This document shows positions 15,699 to 24,967 of a stretch of 41,768 nt of DNA, piece by piece. The notes under the pieces are model-generated. The model was not told the origin of the DNA and ran no database searches. It saw only the letters and a program-made list of their open reading frames with translations. A program made the position numbers and the translations under genes. This DNA is from an uncultured Clostridium sp. (GTDB lineage: Bacteria; Bacillota; Clostridia; Lachnospirales; Lachnospiraceae): contig CANRZB010000034.1 of the NCBI GenBank assembly GCA_947644195.1, positions 1-41,768 of the forward strand. Reading direction: 5' to 3'. Every line of letters starts with the position of its first letter. Position 1 is the first letter of the stretch.

Positions 15699-18600
15699 TC
15701 AACTATTTTTATGGGCATAGAACGCCTCAATCTGCGCCTGCTCATAACTCAGTCCACGTTCTTCCATCTGTGCAATGAGTTGTAACATCCTGCTATAATC
15801 ATAGGAAATAATCTTCTTAAATTTCGGAAGATATTCACTGAAATTCTCTAATACCATTTTACCCTTCGGCGAACCGGTTGCCGCCACATGTTCCTCAATC
15901 ATCTTCTTCAGCTCAATGACGTCATATTTATCGGTCACGGTTTCCGAAGAAACCAACTCCTTATTCAACTTGAGATAGAGGTTGCTGTCCTCATCCAGCA
16001 CATATGCCACACCGCCGCTCATACCAGCGGCAAAGTTCTTTCCGGTTGCTCCCAGAACTACGACACGGCCTCCCGTCATATACTCACAACCATGGTCTCC
16101 GACACCTTCCACCACAGCGGTTGCCCCGGAATTCCGCACGCAGAAACGCTCTCCGGCAATTCCGTTGATATATGCCTTTCCACTGGTAGCTCCATAGAGT
16201 GCTACATTTCCAACGATAATGTTTTCCTCTGCTGCAAAACCTGCTCCTGCTGGCGGATAGACCACAATTTTACCGCCGGACAATCCCTTGCCCATATAAT
16301 CGTTAGAATCCCCGACCAGTTCCAATGTCAGCCCTTTCGGGATAAAGGCACCGAAACTCTGTCCTCCGCTGCCATGACATTCTATCGTAAAAGTATCCTC
16401 TTCCAGCGTATCACGGAACTTTCGGGTAATCTCAGAACCCAGGATCGTTCCCAGAGAACGGTTCAGGTTCGTGACAGTAACCGATAACTTTGTTTTCTCC
16501 CCACTTTGTAATGCTTTCTTTAATTTCGGCAGGAACACTTTGGCATCCATGGTTTTCTCCAACGCAAAATCATACAAATTCTTAGGGTTAAACTTATTCT
16601 CCTTCCGTTCCCCTGCAAAACTGGCGTCAATGATTGCTTCCAGATCCACAGAACCAGTGGTTTCCGGTAAATTTTCCTTTACTTTCAACAGATCCGTGCG
16701 GCCGATTAAATCATCTACTTTCCTGATTCCCAATGCCGCCATATACTCCCGTAATTCCTGTGCAATAAACCGCATAAAGTTTTCCACATATTCCGGTTTC
16801 CCCTGGAACCGTTTCCGCAGTTCCGGGTTCTGGGTAGCTACGCCCACCGGACAGGTATCCAGATTGCAGACACGCATCATCACACATCCCATCGTCACTA
16901 ACGGCGCAGTCGCAAAACCATATTCCTCGGCACCCAGCAGAGCAGCCACCAGAACATCCCGGCCCGTCATCAACTTTCCATCCGTTTCAACCCGTACCCG
17001 GGAACGCAGTCCATTCATAATCAAAGTCTGATGGGTTTCCGCTAACCCCAGTTCCCACGGAAGCCCTGCGTTGTAGATAGAACTGCGGGGAGCTGCCCCC
17101 GTTCCACCATCGTGGCCCGAAATCAGAATGACGGCTGCCCCAGCTTTTGCAACACCGGCTGCCACGGTACCTACTCCTGCTTCCGACACCAATTTCACAG
17201 AGATTCTCGCATCCTGGTTACTGTTCTTGAGATCATAAATCAACTGTGCCAGATCCTCAATCGAATAGATATCATGATGCGGCGGTGGAGAAATCAGGCT
17301 GACTCCCGGCGTGGAATGTCTGGTCTTTGCCACCCATGGATAAACCTTTCCGCCTGGCAGATGTCCGCCCTCTCCCGGCTTAGCGCCCTGCGCCATCTTT
17401 ATCTGGATCTCCTTGGCGCTAACCAGATAGCGGGACGTTACGCCGAACCTGCCGGATGCCACCTGCTTAATCGCAGACGAACGGTCCTCTTCCTGCCCTG
17501 CGGTTTCCAGACGTTCCAAACTCTCGCCACCCTCGCCGCTATTCGACTTGCCATGTAGATGGTTCATCGCAATCGCAAGCGTTTCATGCGCCTCCTGAGA
17601 AATGGATCCATAAGACATTGCGCCCGTCTTAAATCGTTTCACAATTTCATCGACACTCTCCACCTGGTCGATCGGGATTCCTTTTTTAGGAAACTGGAAG
17701 TCCAACATACTCCGCAAAGTCATCTGATGCTCTTTCTCATCCACAGTTTTTGAATACTGCTTAAACAATTCATAATTACCGTTCCAGGTAGACTGTTGCA
17801 GAAGATGGATGGTCTCAGGATTATACAGATGTTCCTCTTTATGACCACGCGCCTTATGTTGGCCGCGGTTTTCCAAATTCAAGTCAACATGCAGGCCCAA
17901 TGGATCAAACGCACTGGAGTGCAAACGGTCTACCTGCTCCTGGATATCCTCTAACGTAATTTTTCCCGTTACACTAACCGTATCTGTGAAATATTTCTCA
18001 ACCACATCCGATGCGATTCCGATCGCCTCAAAAATCTTGGATCCCTGGTAGGACTGAATCGTGGAAATTCCCATTTTAGATGCAATCTTGACAATCCCAT
18101 GCAACACAGCGGCATCATAATCATTAACCGCAGCATAGTAATCCTTATCTAACATACCGTGGTCGATCAGCTCCCGTATCGTGGCATGTGCCAGATAAGG
18201 GTTAATCGCACAGGCACCGTAGCCCAACAGCGTGGCAAAATGGTGTACCTCCCTCGGTTCTGCCGTTTCCAGGATCATGGCAACACTGGTTCTCTTTTTC
18301 GTCGTTACCAGATGCTGCTGCATCGCTGATACCGCCAGCAGGGACGGAATCGCCACATGGTTCTCATCCACACCGCGGTCGGTCAGAATCAGAATATTGG
18401 CGCCTTCCCGGTAAGCCCGGTCAGCCTCCAGACACATCCGGTCAATCGCTTTTTTCAGGGATGTGTTCTTATAATAAATCATCGGAATCTCTTCACACCG
18501 GAATCCATTCTTATCCATGCTCTTGATCTTTAGGAGATCCGTATCGGTCAGAATTGGATTATGCACTTTTAACATGCGGCAATTTTCCGCCGCTTCTTCC

Positions 18601-20339
18601 AGAATATTTCCTTCCTGCCCGATATAGAAACTGGTCGAAGTAACGATTTCCTCCCGGATACAATCAATCGGCGGGTTCGTTACCTGCGCAAACAGCTGCT
18701 TAAAATAATGGAACAATGGCTGTGATTTATCGGAAAGCATCGGTAATGGAGAATCTGTCCCCATTGCCCCAATCGGCTCTGCTCCCGTTTCCGCCATCGG
18801 CAGAATAGAATTTCTATATTCCTCAAAAGTATATCCAAAGGCTTTCTGCAGGCGTGCGCGTTCTTCTCCATCCAATTCCGTTACTTTCTGGTTTGGAATC
18901 CGAAGTTCACTCAGCGTTACCAGATTATTATTTAACCATTCTCCATATGGCTGACGGGAAGCATAGGTTTCTTTCAAGACATCATCAGCAATCAATTCCC
19001 CCTTTGCCAAATCAACCAGAAGCATCCGTCCCGGTCTCAAACGATCTTTTTTTACAATCTTCTCTGGTGGAATCTCACAGACGCCCACTTCGGAAGACAG
19101 AATGAGCTGCCCATCTGTCGTAATATAATAGCGGGAAGGTCGCAGCCCGTTACGGTCCAACACGGCACCCATTTTATCGCCATCGGAAAATAGAATCGCT
19201 GCCGGACCATCCCACGGCTCCATCATGGTCGCATAATATTGGTAAAAATCCCGTTTTTTCTGGCTCACGCTCTTGTCATTCTCCCATGGTTCGGGAATGG
19301 TAATCATGACTGCCAGGGGCAAATCCATTCCACTCATTACCAGAAATTCCAGGGTATTATCCAGACGGGAGGAATCCGATCCACTCGGATCTACCACTGG
19401 CAGAACCTTATGGAAATCATCCTTTAGATACGGACTTTCCATATTTTCCTCGCGGGCAAGCATTTTATCTGCATTGCCGACAATCGTATTGATCTCACCA
19501 TTGTGCACAATAAAGCGATTGGGATGCGCCCTTTTCCAGCTTGGATTGGTATTCGTACTGAACCTGGAGTGTACCAGGGCAATCGCCGAAACATAGTCCG
19601 GACTTTGCAAATCGCTGAAAAACTGCCGTAACTGCCCAACCAGAAACATTCCTTTGTATACAATCGTTCTGCTCGAAAACGATACTACATACGTATCATC
19701 ATTACTCTGTTCAAACACACGGCGCGCCACATAGAGCTTACGATCAAAATCCAGTCCCCGGTCGACATCCTCAGGACGTTTGACAAAAGCCTGCATAATA
19801 CATGGCATACAGTCTAACGCCTTACTTCCCAGGACATCCGGCGTCACCGGAACCGTTCTCCATCCCAGAAAAGTCAGTCCCTCTTTTTCCACAATGACTT
19901 CCAGCATCTTCTTGGCCTGATTGCGCTTCAACTCATCCTGCGGAAAGAAAAACATACCAATTCCATAATCCCGTTCCTCGCCTAACTCTATCCCTAAAGG
20001 CTTCACATGCTTTTTGAAAAATTTATGGGAGATCTGAAGCAGGATACCAACACCGTCCCCGGTCTTTCCCTCTGCATCTTTACCGGCACGATGCTCTAAC
20101 CGCTCCACAATATCCAGGGCACCCGATACCGTATCGTGTGTCTTATTCCCCTTAATATTCACGACAGCGCCAATTCCACAGTTATCATGTTCAAACCGAG
20201 GATCATATAATCCCTTCTTTTTCTGATCAATTACATTTGCCGCTGACTGATGGCTAACCGAAGCAAACGCGCCTGTCTCCAGCCCAATCGCAGCATCGGC
20301 TGTTTCTGTCTGTACAGTAGTTCTCTTTGCTTTTACCAT
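15699..20339 (-). CDS. gltB: Glutamate synthase (NADPH) large subunit
   Basis: GltB transfers the amide of glutamine to 2-oxoglutarate, giving two glutamates. The 1546-aa product has the class II glutamine amidotransferase domain with the catalytic residue in HDNCGIGAVV (Cys54 from the chosen start), a propeptide somewhat longer than usual. The central domain follows, then the FMN-binding synthase domain with SGHDGGTGAAPRSS and the 3Fe-4S cysteines in CVMMRVCNLDTCPVGVATQ. The C-terminal beta-helix (GXGXG-type repeats such as GGRVVVLGATGKNFAAGMSG) ends the protein. The start at 20339 (MVKAKR) follows GGGAGG; the upstream frame extension overlaps the leader and is unlikely. Its leader contains a terminator preceded by a candidate ANTAR hairpin, so expression is probably set by transcription antitermination. 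Confidence 0.97.
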   Translation of the reverse strand: MVKAKRTTVQTETADAAIGLETGAFASVSHQSAANVIDQKKKGLYDPRFEHDNCGIGAVVNIKGNKTHDTVSGALDIVERLEHRAGKDAEGKTGDGVGILLQISHKFFKKHVKPLGIELGEERDYGIGMFFFPQDELKRNQAKKMLEVIVEKEGLTFLGWRTVPVTPDVLGSKALDCMPCIMQAFVKRPEDVDRGLDFDRKLYVARRVFEQSNDDTYVVSFSSRTIVYKGMFLVGQLRQFFSDLQSPDYVSAIALVHSRFSTNTNPSWKRAHPNRFIVHNGEINTIVGNADKMLAREENMESPYLKDDFHKVLPVVDPSGSDSSRLDNTLEFLVMSGMDLPLAVMITIPEPWENDKSVSQKKRDFYQYYATMMEPWDGPAAILFSDGDKMGAVLDRNGLRPSRYYITTDGQLILSSEVGVCEIPPEKIVKKDRLRPGRMLLVDLAKGELIADDVLKETYASRQPYGEWLNNNLVTLSELRIPNQKVTELDGEERARLQKAFGYTFEEYRNSILPMAETGAEPIGAMGTDSPLPMLSDKSQPLFHYFKQLFAQVTNPPIDCIREEIVTSTSFYIGQEGNILEEAAENCRMLKVHNPILTDTDLLKIKSMDKNGFRCEEIPMIYYKNTSLKKAIDRMCLEADRAYREGANILILTDRGVDENHVAIPSLLAVSAMQQHLVTTKKRTSVAMILETAEPREVHHFATLLGYGACAINPYLAHATIRELIDHGMLDKDYYAAVNDYDAAVLHGIVKIASKMGISTIQSYQGSKIFEAIGIASDVVEKYFTDTVSVTGKITLEDIQEQVDRLHSSAFDPLGLHVDLNLENRGQHKARGHKEEHLYNPETIHLLQQSTWNGNYELFKQYSKTVDEKEHQMTLRSMLDFQFPKKGIPIDQVESVDEIVKRFKTGAMSYGSISQEAHETLAIAMNHLHGKSNSGEGGESLERLETAGQEEDRSSAIKQVASGRFGVTSRYLVSAKEIQIKMAQGAKPGEGGHLPGGKVYPWVAKTRHSTPGVSLISPPPHHDIYSIEDLAQLIYDLKNSNQDARISVKLVSEAGVGTVAAGVAKAGAAVILISGHDGGTGAAPRSSIYNAGLPWELGLAETHQTLIMNGLRSRVRVETDGKLMTGRDVLVAALLGAEEYGFATAPLVTMGCVMMRVCNLDTCPVGVATQNPELRKRFQGKPEYVENFMRFIAQELREYMAALGIRKVDDLIGRTDLLKVKENLPETTGSVDLEAIIDASFAGERKENKFNPKNLYDFALEKTMDAKVFLPKLKKALQSGEKTKLSVTVTNLNRSLGTILGSEITRKFRDTLEEDTFTIECHGSGGQSFGAFIPKGLTLELVGDSNDYMGKGLSGGKIVVYPPAGAGFAAEENIIVGNVALYGATSGKAYINGIAGERFCVRNSGATAVVEGVGDHGCEYMTGGRVVVLGATGKNFAAGMSGGVAYVLDEDSNLYLKLNKELVSSETVTDKYDVIELKKMIEEHVAATGSPKGKMVLENFSEYLPKFKKIISYDYSRMLQLIAQMEERGLSYEQAQIEAFYAHKNS

Positions 20340-20387
20340 GTGTCTTCCTCCCGTTTCAAAATTTCTGTGTTTTCCATCCAAAGGCAG

Positions 20388-20435
20388 AAAAAAAAGAGGT
20401 CAGTAAACTAGCCGTTTACTGAACCCCTTTGTTCA
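20388..20435 (-). promoter_or_regulatory. gltB leader attenuator: terminator overlapped by an A1/G4 hexaloop hairpin
   Basis: On the minus strand the leader starts near 20441. Six nucleotides later comes TGAAC-AAAGGG-GTTCA (20435-20420), a 5-bp stem with a six-base loop having A at position 1 and G at position 4, the known ANTAR recognition pattern. Its 3' arm is also the 5' arm of an intrinsic terminator: AGGGGTTCAGTAAAC, loop GGCTA, GTTTACTGACCTCT, then eight T. The two structures exclude each other. Because the promoter lies just upstream and no promoter is seen between the T-run and the gltB start, this terminator must be overcome for gltB to be expressed. I do not see the second (P1) hairpin common in ANTAR leaders. 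Confidence 0.7.
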
Positions 20436-20447
20436 TCAACTGAAATT

Positions 20448-20476
20448 ATCATAGGAAATTTTTCGATAAAAGTCAA
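20448..20476 (-). promoter_or_regulatory. gltB promoter
   Basis: TTGACT (20476-20471) and TATGAT (20453-20448) with a 17-bp spacer on the minus strand, in a very AT-rich stretch between holA and gltB. The predicted start near 20441 places the attenuator immediately at the 5' end of the RNA. Confidence 0.75.
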
Positions 20477-20606
20477 TATTATTTTGTTAGATTGTATTTT
20501 TTCTTAATAAAATTAACCAAAATAAAAATTAACTTAATTTTATTTTGACCAGTGAGAAAATACCACTCTCATCTCAGCGCTCCAACTGGAAGAAACCTCC
20601 CATAAC

Positions 20607-21575
20607 CTAATTAGTAACAAATCGGACCAACAATAGTTCCACACCTATCTGGTCCCCCATCCTACCACGCTTGAATAGATATTCGGTTTCCACACACTGT
20701 TCTAACATCGTGCGAAGCTTCTCCCTGCTAAAGTGCCCGGACTGCGCCTGATATCTCCCCACTGCAAACACGGGAACACCGACTGCTTTCGCCACCTCTG
20801 CCTTCGCCATCCCCGGAACATCTTTAAGCTGTAAAAGAATATTAAAATGCCGAGACAACAGATACAAAATAGACATAGGGCTTTCCCGAAGCTCTAACAA
20901 ATCATGATACAACTGCATCGTTTTCTCCTTTTTCCCGGATGCCACTGCATCCATCATCTGGAAAATCTGTCCCGTTATCTGAACGGATGCAATTGCATCC
21001 ACATCCTCCTTGGTAATTTCCTCCCGCTCCCCCACATAGGCAATCAATTTATCCAGTTCATTCCGAACATGTATCATAGAATTGTCGATGAGACTGAGCA
21101 GATAGGCAATGGTATTTTCCCGCATCTGCTTCCCGGCGCCCCGCAGCTCTCCGGTAACCCAAAGTTTCATATCACGCTCACTCATGGATTTCATTTCGAC
21201 TGCCAATCCCTGTTTCGAAACATATTTATACAGACGGTTCCTCTTATCCATCTCCTTTTCTACAAAAAGCAGAATCGTCGTGTCTGGCATATTGGGTAAA
21301 TAATCCGTCAGATCATTGGCAGACTTAAATAACCCGCTGTTTTCCAGCACAATCAATCGGTAATCCTGAAAAAAAGGCAAAGTATCCGCCAGTTCCCGGA
21401 TTTGCAGCAAATCCACACCGCTGCCTTCATAATAGGAATAATTCATCTCATCCTCTGCTACAATGCTATTTTTCAGACTATCCCGGTAAAGCCGTTTCAA
21501 ATAATCCTCTTCCCCATACAGCAAATAGATCGGATGGTATGTTCTGTTTTTTATGTCTTCTTTAATCCGCTGCAT
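20607..21575 (-). CDS. holA: DNA polymerase III delta subunit
   Basis: HolA opens the sliding clamp as part of the clamp loader. The 322-aa product has the family's start (YLLYGEEDYLKRLY), the hydrophobic beta strand RLIVLENSGLF, an AAA-like core, the DNSMIHVRNELDKLIAYVG segment, and the C-terminal collar domain ending near QIGVELLLVRFV. Length is usual. The start at 21575 (MQRIKED) follows AGAGGAAAGCG; an in-frame ATG 39 bp upstream has a weaker site. A possible promoter TGGTTT-17-TACAAT ends near 21679. It is separated from gltB by 267 bp with its own promoter, so the two are not an operon in a strict sense. Confidence 0.92.
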   Translation of the reverse strand: MQRIKEDIKNRTYHPIYLLYGEEDYLKRLYRDSLKNSIVAEDEMNYSYYEGSGVDLLQIRELADTLPFFQDYRLIVLENSGLFKSANDLTDYLPNMPDTTILLFVEKEMDKRNRLYKYVSKQGLAVEMKSMSERDMKLWVTGELRGAGKQMRENTIAYLLSLIDNSMIHVRNELDKLIAYVGEREEITKEDVDAIASVQITGQIFQMMDAVASGKKEKTMQLYHDLLELRESPMSILYLLSRHFNILLQLKDVPGMAKAEVAKAVGVPVFAVGRYQAQSGHFSREKLRTMLEQCVETEYLFKRGRMGDQIGVELLLVRFVTN

Positions 21576-21746
21576 CGCTTTCCTCTTTTCCCATTTCTTT
21601 TTTCCATCTTCCAATTTTTCCCTTACAAGATCTGAAACTTACTATGCCCTAAGACAATTTCTGCCTGATCCACCTGTCATTGTACCATTTTTTCCACAGA
21701 AAAACCACCGTCTTTCTACTTTTCCAATTCAGCAAGAAAGTTTCGA

Positions 21747-21776
21747 TTGCCTGAATGTACCTAACCATGCTATAAT
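21747..21776 (+). promoter_or_regulatory. Probable chemoreceptor promoter and long leader
   Basis: TTGCCT (21747-21752) and TATAAT (21771-21776) are 18 bp apart. The 413-bp gap 21576-21988 otherwise holds the holA promoter region on the minus strand and a leader of about 200 nt before the chemoreceptor. The leader has a small GCCTGAAGGC hairpin near 21896 but no riboswitch that I recognise. Confidence 0.55.
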
Positions 21777-21988
21777 GTGAATCATATAATAATACACGTG
21801 GGAGCTTTTATTTCTTTGCAATCTCCATACTATCTAATCATGCACAGATTTTCTACCGTCTGTTCCTATGTTGACAGAGGGAGAAACAATGCATCCGCCT
21901 GAAGGCAGACAAACGTTACGAGAAAACACTGAATATAAAAGAACCCAATAAACATAGCCCTCATCTATGAGAGAAAGGATGTATCCCT

Positions 21989-23638
21989 ATGCGTAGAAGT
22001 ATTAAATTGATGGTTGGTATCCGGGTCGCTGCGGCGCTCCTGTCCATCCTCCTGCTCAGCGGTGTGATCATACATAATATTTCACAGATCAAGACCATGC
22101 AGGCTTCTGAGAAAAAAATCAATTCCCTGTTGAGTAATGTACAGGCAGCAGAGACAGCCCATTATAAATGGTCCGGCAATCTAAGCAACGCACTGTATGC
22201 AGGAACCGAATTTACGGGAAGTACCGATCCAACTACCTGTGTGTTAGGAAAATGGCTCTATGGAGATGCAGGTACGGATGACGCTACGGTCAAGAAACTG
22301 CGGTCTGAAATTGAACCTCTGCATAAAAAGCTGCATGAGTCCGCCGTCTATGTCCTCGGAGTATTAAAGACAAACCCAAAACAAGCACAGTCTTATTATC
22401 AGACTACTATCCTGTCCAACTTAACCGAGCTGGTAGGACTGTTAGACCAAATTGTGGAACAGGAAACAAAGCTTAGCGAGGAAAGTATGGCAGAAATGAG
22501 CAAAATGATCCAAGATATGCAGCGCGTCTGTGTCATCTGCCTGGTTCTGGCACTGCTCTGTCTCATCAGCCTCGTACAATATGTTCTGGTTCATGTCGTG
22601 CGTCCTATTGTCCTGATAACCAACAAGAGCCGTCCGCTTCAGGATGGTAACATCGATCTGGATCTGACCTACCATGCCAAGAATGAATTGGGCGATCTGG
22701 CAGTTACACTACGCAAATCCATGGATTTAATCCACAATTACGTGGATGATCTCAAACGCATCATGGAACAGTTATCTCAGGGTAATTTCGACGTCAATAC
22801 TTCTGCGCCGTTCATTGGGGATTTCCGCTCCATTGAGGAAGCTTTGGATAGTCTGACCTCAACCCTGTCCGGTACGATCCGCAATATCTATCAGGCAGAA
22901 CGCCGGGTATCCGGAAATGCCGAACAACTATCCAGCAGTTCCCAGTCCCTGGCACAGGGCGCTACGGAACAGGCAGCATCGGTAAAAGAATTGTACGATA
23001 CACTGGAAGATCTGACCCGCACCGCAGAACAGAATGTGAAAGAAACATCTGAGGCACAGGAAAATGCCCGTCAAACCGGGAAACAGGTTTCTATCAGCAG
23101 CCAACAGATGGATCAGTTGGTAGAAGCGATGGGAGATATCAGCCAGTCATCACAGCAGATTAATAATATTATTGGCACCATTGAAAACATTGCTTTCCAG
23201 ATTAATATTCTCTCCCTCAATGCAGCTGTAGAGGCTGCAAGAGCTGGAGAAGCTGGAAAAGGCTTTGCCGTCGTTGCAGAGGAAGTACGAAATCTTGCTG
23301 CAAAATCGGATGAAGCTGCCAAAGCAACTAAAACTCTGATTGAGAATTCCGTACAGGTTACGGAACGAGGGGGAGCCATCGTAGATGAAGTCTCTGTTTC
23401 CCTCAAAAAGACACTGGATCTGGTGGTACAGTCTAATAATGCGATTGCTTCGATCGCAGAAGCCGTACACAGCGAAGCCAAATCCATTTCACAAGTTACC
23501 GAGGGAATCAGCCAGATCTCTTCTGTCGTAGAAATGAATTCGGCTACCAGTGAAGAATCCGCTGCGGTCAGTACCGAACTGTTTGAACAAGTACACGTCC
23601 TAGAGGAACAGACAAAACAATTCAAGTTGAAGCGTTAG
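21989..23638 (+). CDS. Methyl-accepting chemotaxis protein with extracytoplasmic CZB-like zinc-binding domain
   Basis: The 549-aa receptor has TM1 at residues about 9-32, a sensor region to about 178, TM2 at 180-203, a HAMP domain, and a cytoplasmic signalling domain with the hairpin tip [23 protein letters not shown] and [15 protein letters not shown]. The sensor region carries HYKW (His58, Trp61), [11 protein letters not shown] (Cys84, Gly87-Trp89) and [11 protein letters not shown] (His112, His116). This H...C-x-x-G-x-W...H-x-x-x-H pattern matches the CZB zinc-binding fold, which is more often cytoplasmic; here it lies between the two membrane segments. The likely stimulus is zinc or an oxidant such as hypochlorous acid, by inference. 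The start follows GAGAAAGGATGTATCCCT. The gene stands alone, without che genes. Confidence 0.9.
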   Translation: MRRSIKLMVGIRVAAALLSILLLSGVIIHNISQIKTMQASEKKINSLLSNVQAAETAHYKWSGNLSNALYAGTEFTGSTDPTTCVLGKWLYGDAGTDDATVKKLRSEIEPLHKKLHESAVYVLGVLKTNPKQAQSYYQTTILSNLTELVGLLDQIVEQETKLSEESMAEMSKMIQDMQRVCVICLVLALLCLISLVQYVLVHVVRPIVLITNKSRPLQDGNIDLDLTYHAKNELGDLAVTLRKSMDLIHNYVDDLKRIMEQLSQGNFDVNTSAPFIGDFRSIEEALDSLTSTLSGTIRNIYQAERRVSGNAEQLSSSSQSLAQGATEQAASVKELYDTLEDLTRTAEQNVKETSEAQENARQTGKQVSISSQQMDQLVEAMGDISQSSQQINNIIGTIENIAFQINILSLNAAVEAARAGEAGKGFAVVAEEVRNLAAKSDEAAKATKTLIENSVQVTERGGAIVDEVSVSLKKTLDLVVQSNNAIASIAEAVHSEAKSISQVTEGISQISSVVEMNSATSEESAAVSTELFEQVHVLEEQTKQFKLKR

Positions 23639-23659
23639 GTTGATCCTAACCATCGTTAT

Positions 23660-23699
23660 GAGGCTGCCGTTTTGTTACAAAAACGACAGCCTCCTTCAT
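23660..23699 (+). terminator. Bidirectional terminator between convergent genes
   Basis: GAGGCTGcCGTTTT, loop GTTAC, then AAAACGaCAGCCTC (23660-23693), followed by TTCATTTCTT. It lies between the chemoreceptor and the convergent aminotransferase gene and could serve both. Confidence 0.75.
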
Positions 23700-23710
23700 T
23701 TCTTCAGAAG

Positions 23711-24913
23711 TTACAAATCCTGCTTGCCACATCGAAACAAAAACCGTGCTTTCATGTCACACGAAACAGAATATCCCAACTTTTCTAACGATCCCTGCAA
23801 TGCCTCCATGGTATCTGCCAGATCAGTTATATTGGCATTATTCCCCATATGACCGATCCGCAAGACCTTTCCCGCCAGAATATCAAAGCAGCCTGCAATC
23901 ATAATATGATAGCTTTGTATCATTTCCTCTAAGATTTCATGATCGTTCATCCCCTCCGGCACATAGAATACGGTTACCGAAGAAGCAAACCCCGAATCCA
24001 GATACAAGACAAGCCCTGCTTCCTGTAACGTTTCTCGCACTGCCTTTGCCAGACGGGCATGTCTTTGGATCTGTCCCGGATCTCCCTTGACATTCTCCAA
24101 GGCCACACGCAACCCATAGATATCACTGACTGGCATAGTATAAGGAAACCACTGATTCTCATAATAGTGTTCGTAGTTCAACAAGTTAGCATAAAAAGAC
24201 CGAATCGGCTTCTGTCTGCCATGCATAGCTGCAAATGCATCTGCACTCACCGCAACCATCGTCAATCCCGGCGGTGCTGACAATGCTTTCTGCGAGCCAC
24301 CACAGACAATATCCATCTGCCACGAATCCACATGCAGTTCTTCCGCAAACATACCAGTCACACTATCGACTACCGTCAAAATCCCATAGGACTTGAGAAG
24401 TGGACAAATCTCCTGCACCGGATTAAGCACACCGCTGGGCGTATCACTATGTACCAGTGTCGCATATTTAAAATCATGGTCCTTCTCCAAAAAACGCCGC
24501 AACGAATCAACGGAAACCGGCTTATGGTAATCCGTAGTGAATAATACCGGTTCCCCCTCATATAAACGGACAAAATCGGCAAATCCCTTTCCAAATATTC
24601 CATTATCAATGACCAAAACCCGGTCCTGCGGTTCTGTCAGGGATGCACAGGCAGCTTCCAGCCCTAAAATCCCCTCTCCTCCCAAAATAAATACAGCATT
24701 CTGGGTATCGAGCAGAGAGGCGCACAACGCACAAGTCTCCTGGTAAAAATCATAAAACCAGGGATCCAGATCCGGATTTGTGGTCACATAACCTCTGGCC
24801 CGATAAACATTCGACGCCACCTGCGTAGGCCCTGGCGTCATCATTGTTACAGAATTTTTTTCCCATTCCGGGTATTCCTGTTTCCTCAAATTGGTTTCTC
24901 TTTTCTGATCCAT
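23711..24913 (-). CDS. Class V aminotransferase (alanine/serine-glyoxylate type)
   Basis: A pyridoxal-phosphate enzyme of fold type I, close to the alanine-glyoxylate / serine-pyruvate / PucG group. Signs are MTPGPTQVASNV at the N terminus, ILGGEGILGLEAA, HSDTPSGVLNPV, VVDSVTGMFAEEL (Asp that binds the cofactor ring) and CGGSQKALSAPPGL (the Lys that forms the Schiff base). A C-terminal RIGHMGN motif completes the family. The 400-aa length is usual. The start at 24913 (MDQKRE) follows GAGGAATACG. The exact amino donor and acceptor cannot be told. It lies 54 bp after an ECF transporter S subunit, so the two are probably co-transcribed. Confidence 0.88.
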   Translation of the reverse strand: MDQKRETNLRKQEYPEWEKNSVTMMTPGPTQVASNVYRARGYVTTNPDLDPWFYDFYQETCALCASLLDTQNAVFILGGEGILGLEAACASLTEPQDRVLVIDNGIFGKGFADFVRLYEGEPVLFTTDYHKPVSVDSLRRFLEKDHDFKYATLVHSDTPSGVLNPVQEICPLLKSYGILTVVDSVTGMFAEELHVDSWQMDIVCGGSQKALSAPPGLTMVAVSADAFAAMHGRQKPIRSFYANLLNYEHYYENQWFPYTMPVSDIYGLRVALENVKGDPGQIQRHARLAKAVRETLQEAGLVLYLDSGFASSVTVFYVPEGMNDHEILEEMIQSYHIMIAGCFDILAGKVLRIGHMGNNANITDLADTMEALQGSLEKLGYSVSCDMKARFLFRCGKQDL

Positions 24914-24967
24914 CGTATTCCTCATTTCTAGGGTGTATCAACATGATTGTTCACATGACTCTCCACT

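Noticed and set aside
20436-20606. Second (P1) ANTAR hairpin upstream of the gltB hexaloop
   Set aside because: The only A-N-N-G loop candidate (TTT-ATCGAA-AAA) has a three-pair A-T stem and lies in the promoter spacer, so it would not be in the RNA.
21777-21988. c-di-GMP riboswitch before the chemoreceptor
   Set aside because: No GEMM-I or GEMM-II core is visible; only a small GCCTGAAGGC hairpin.
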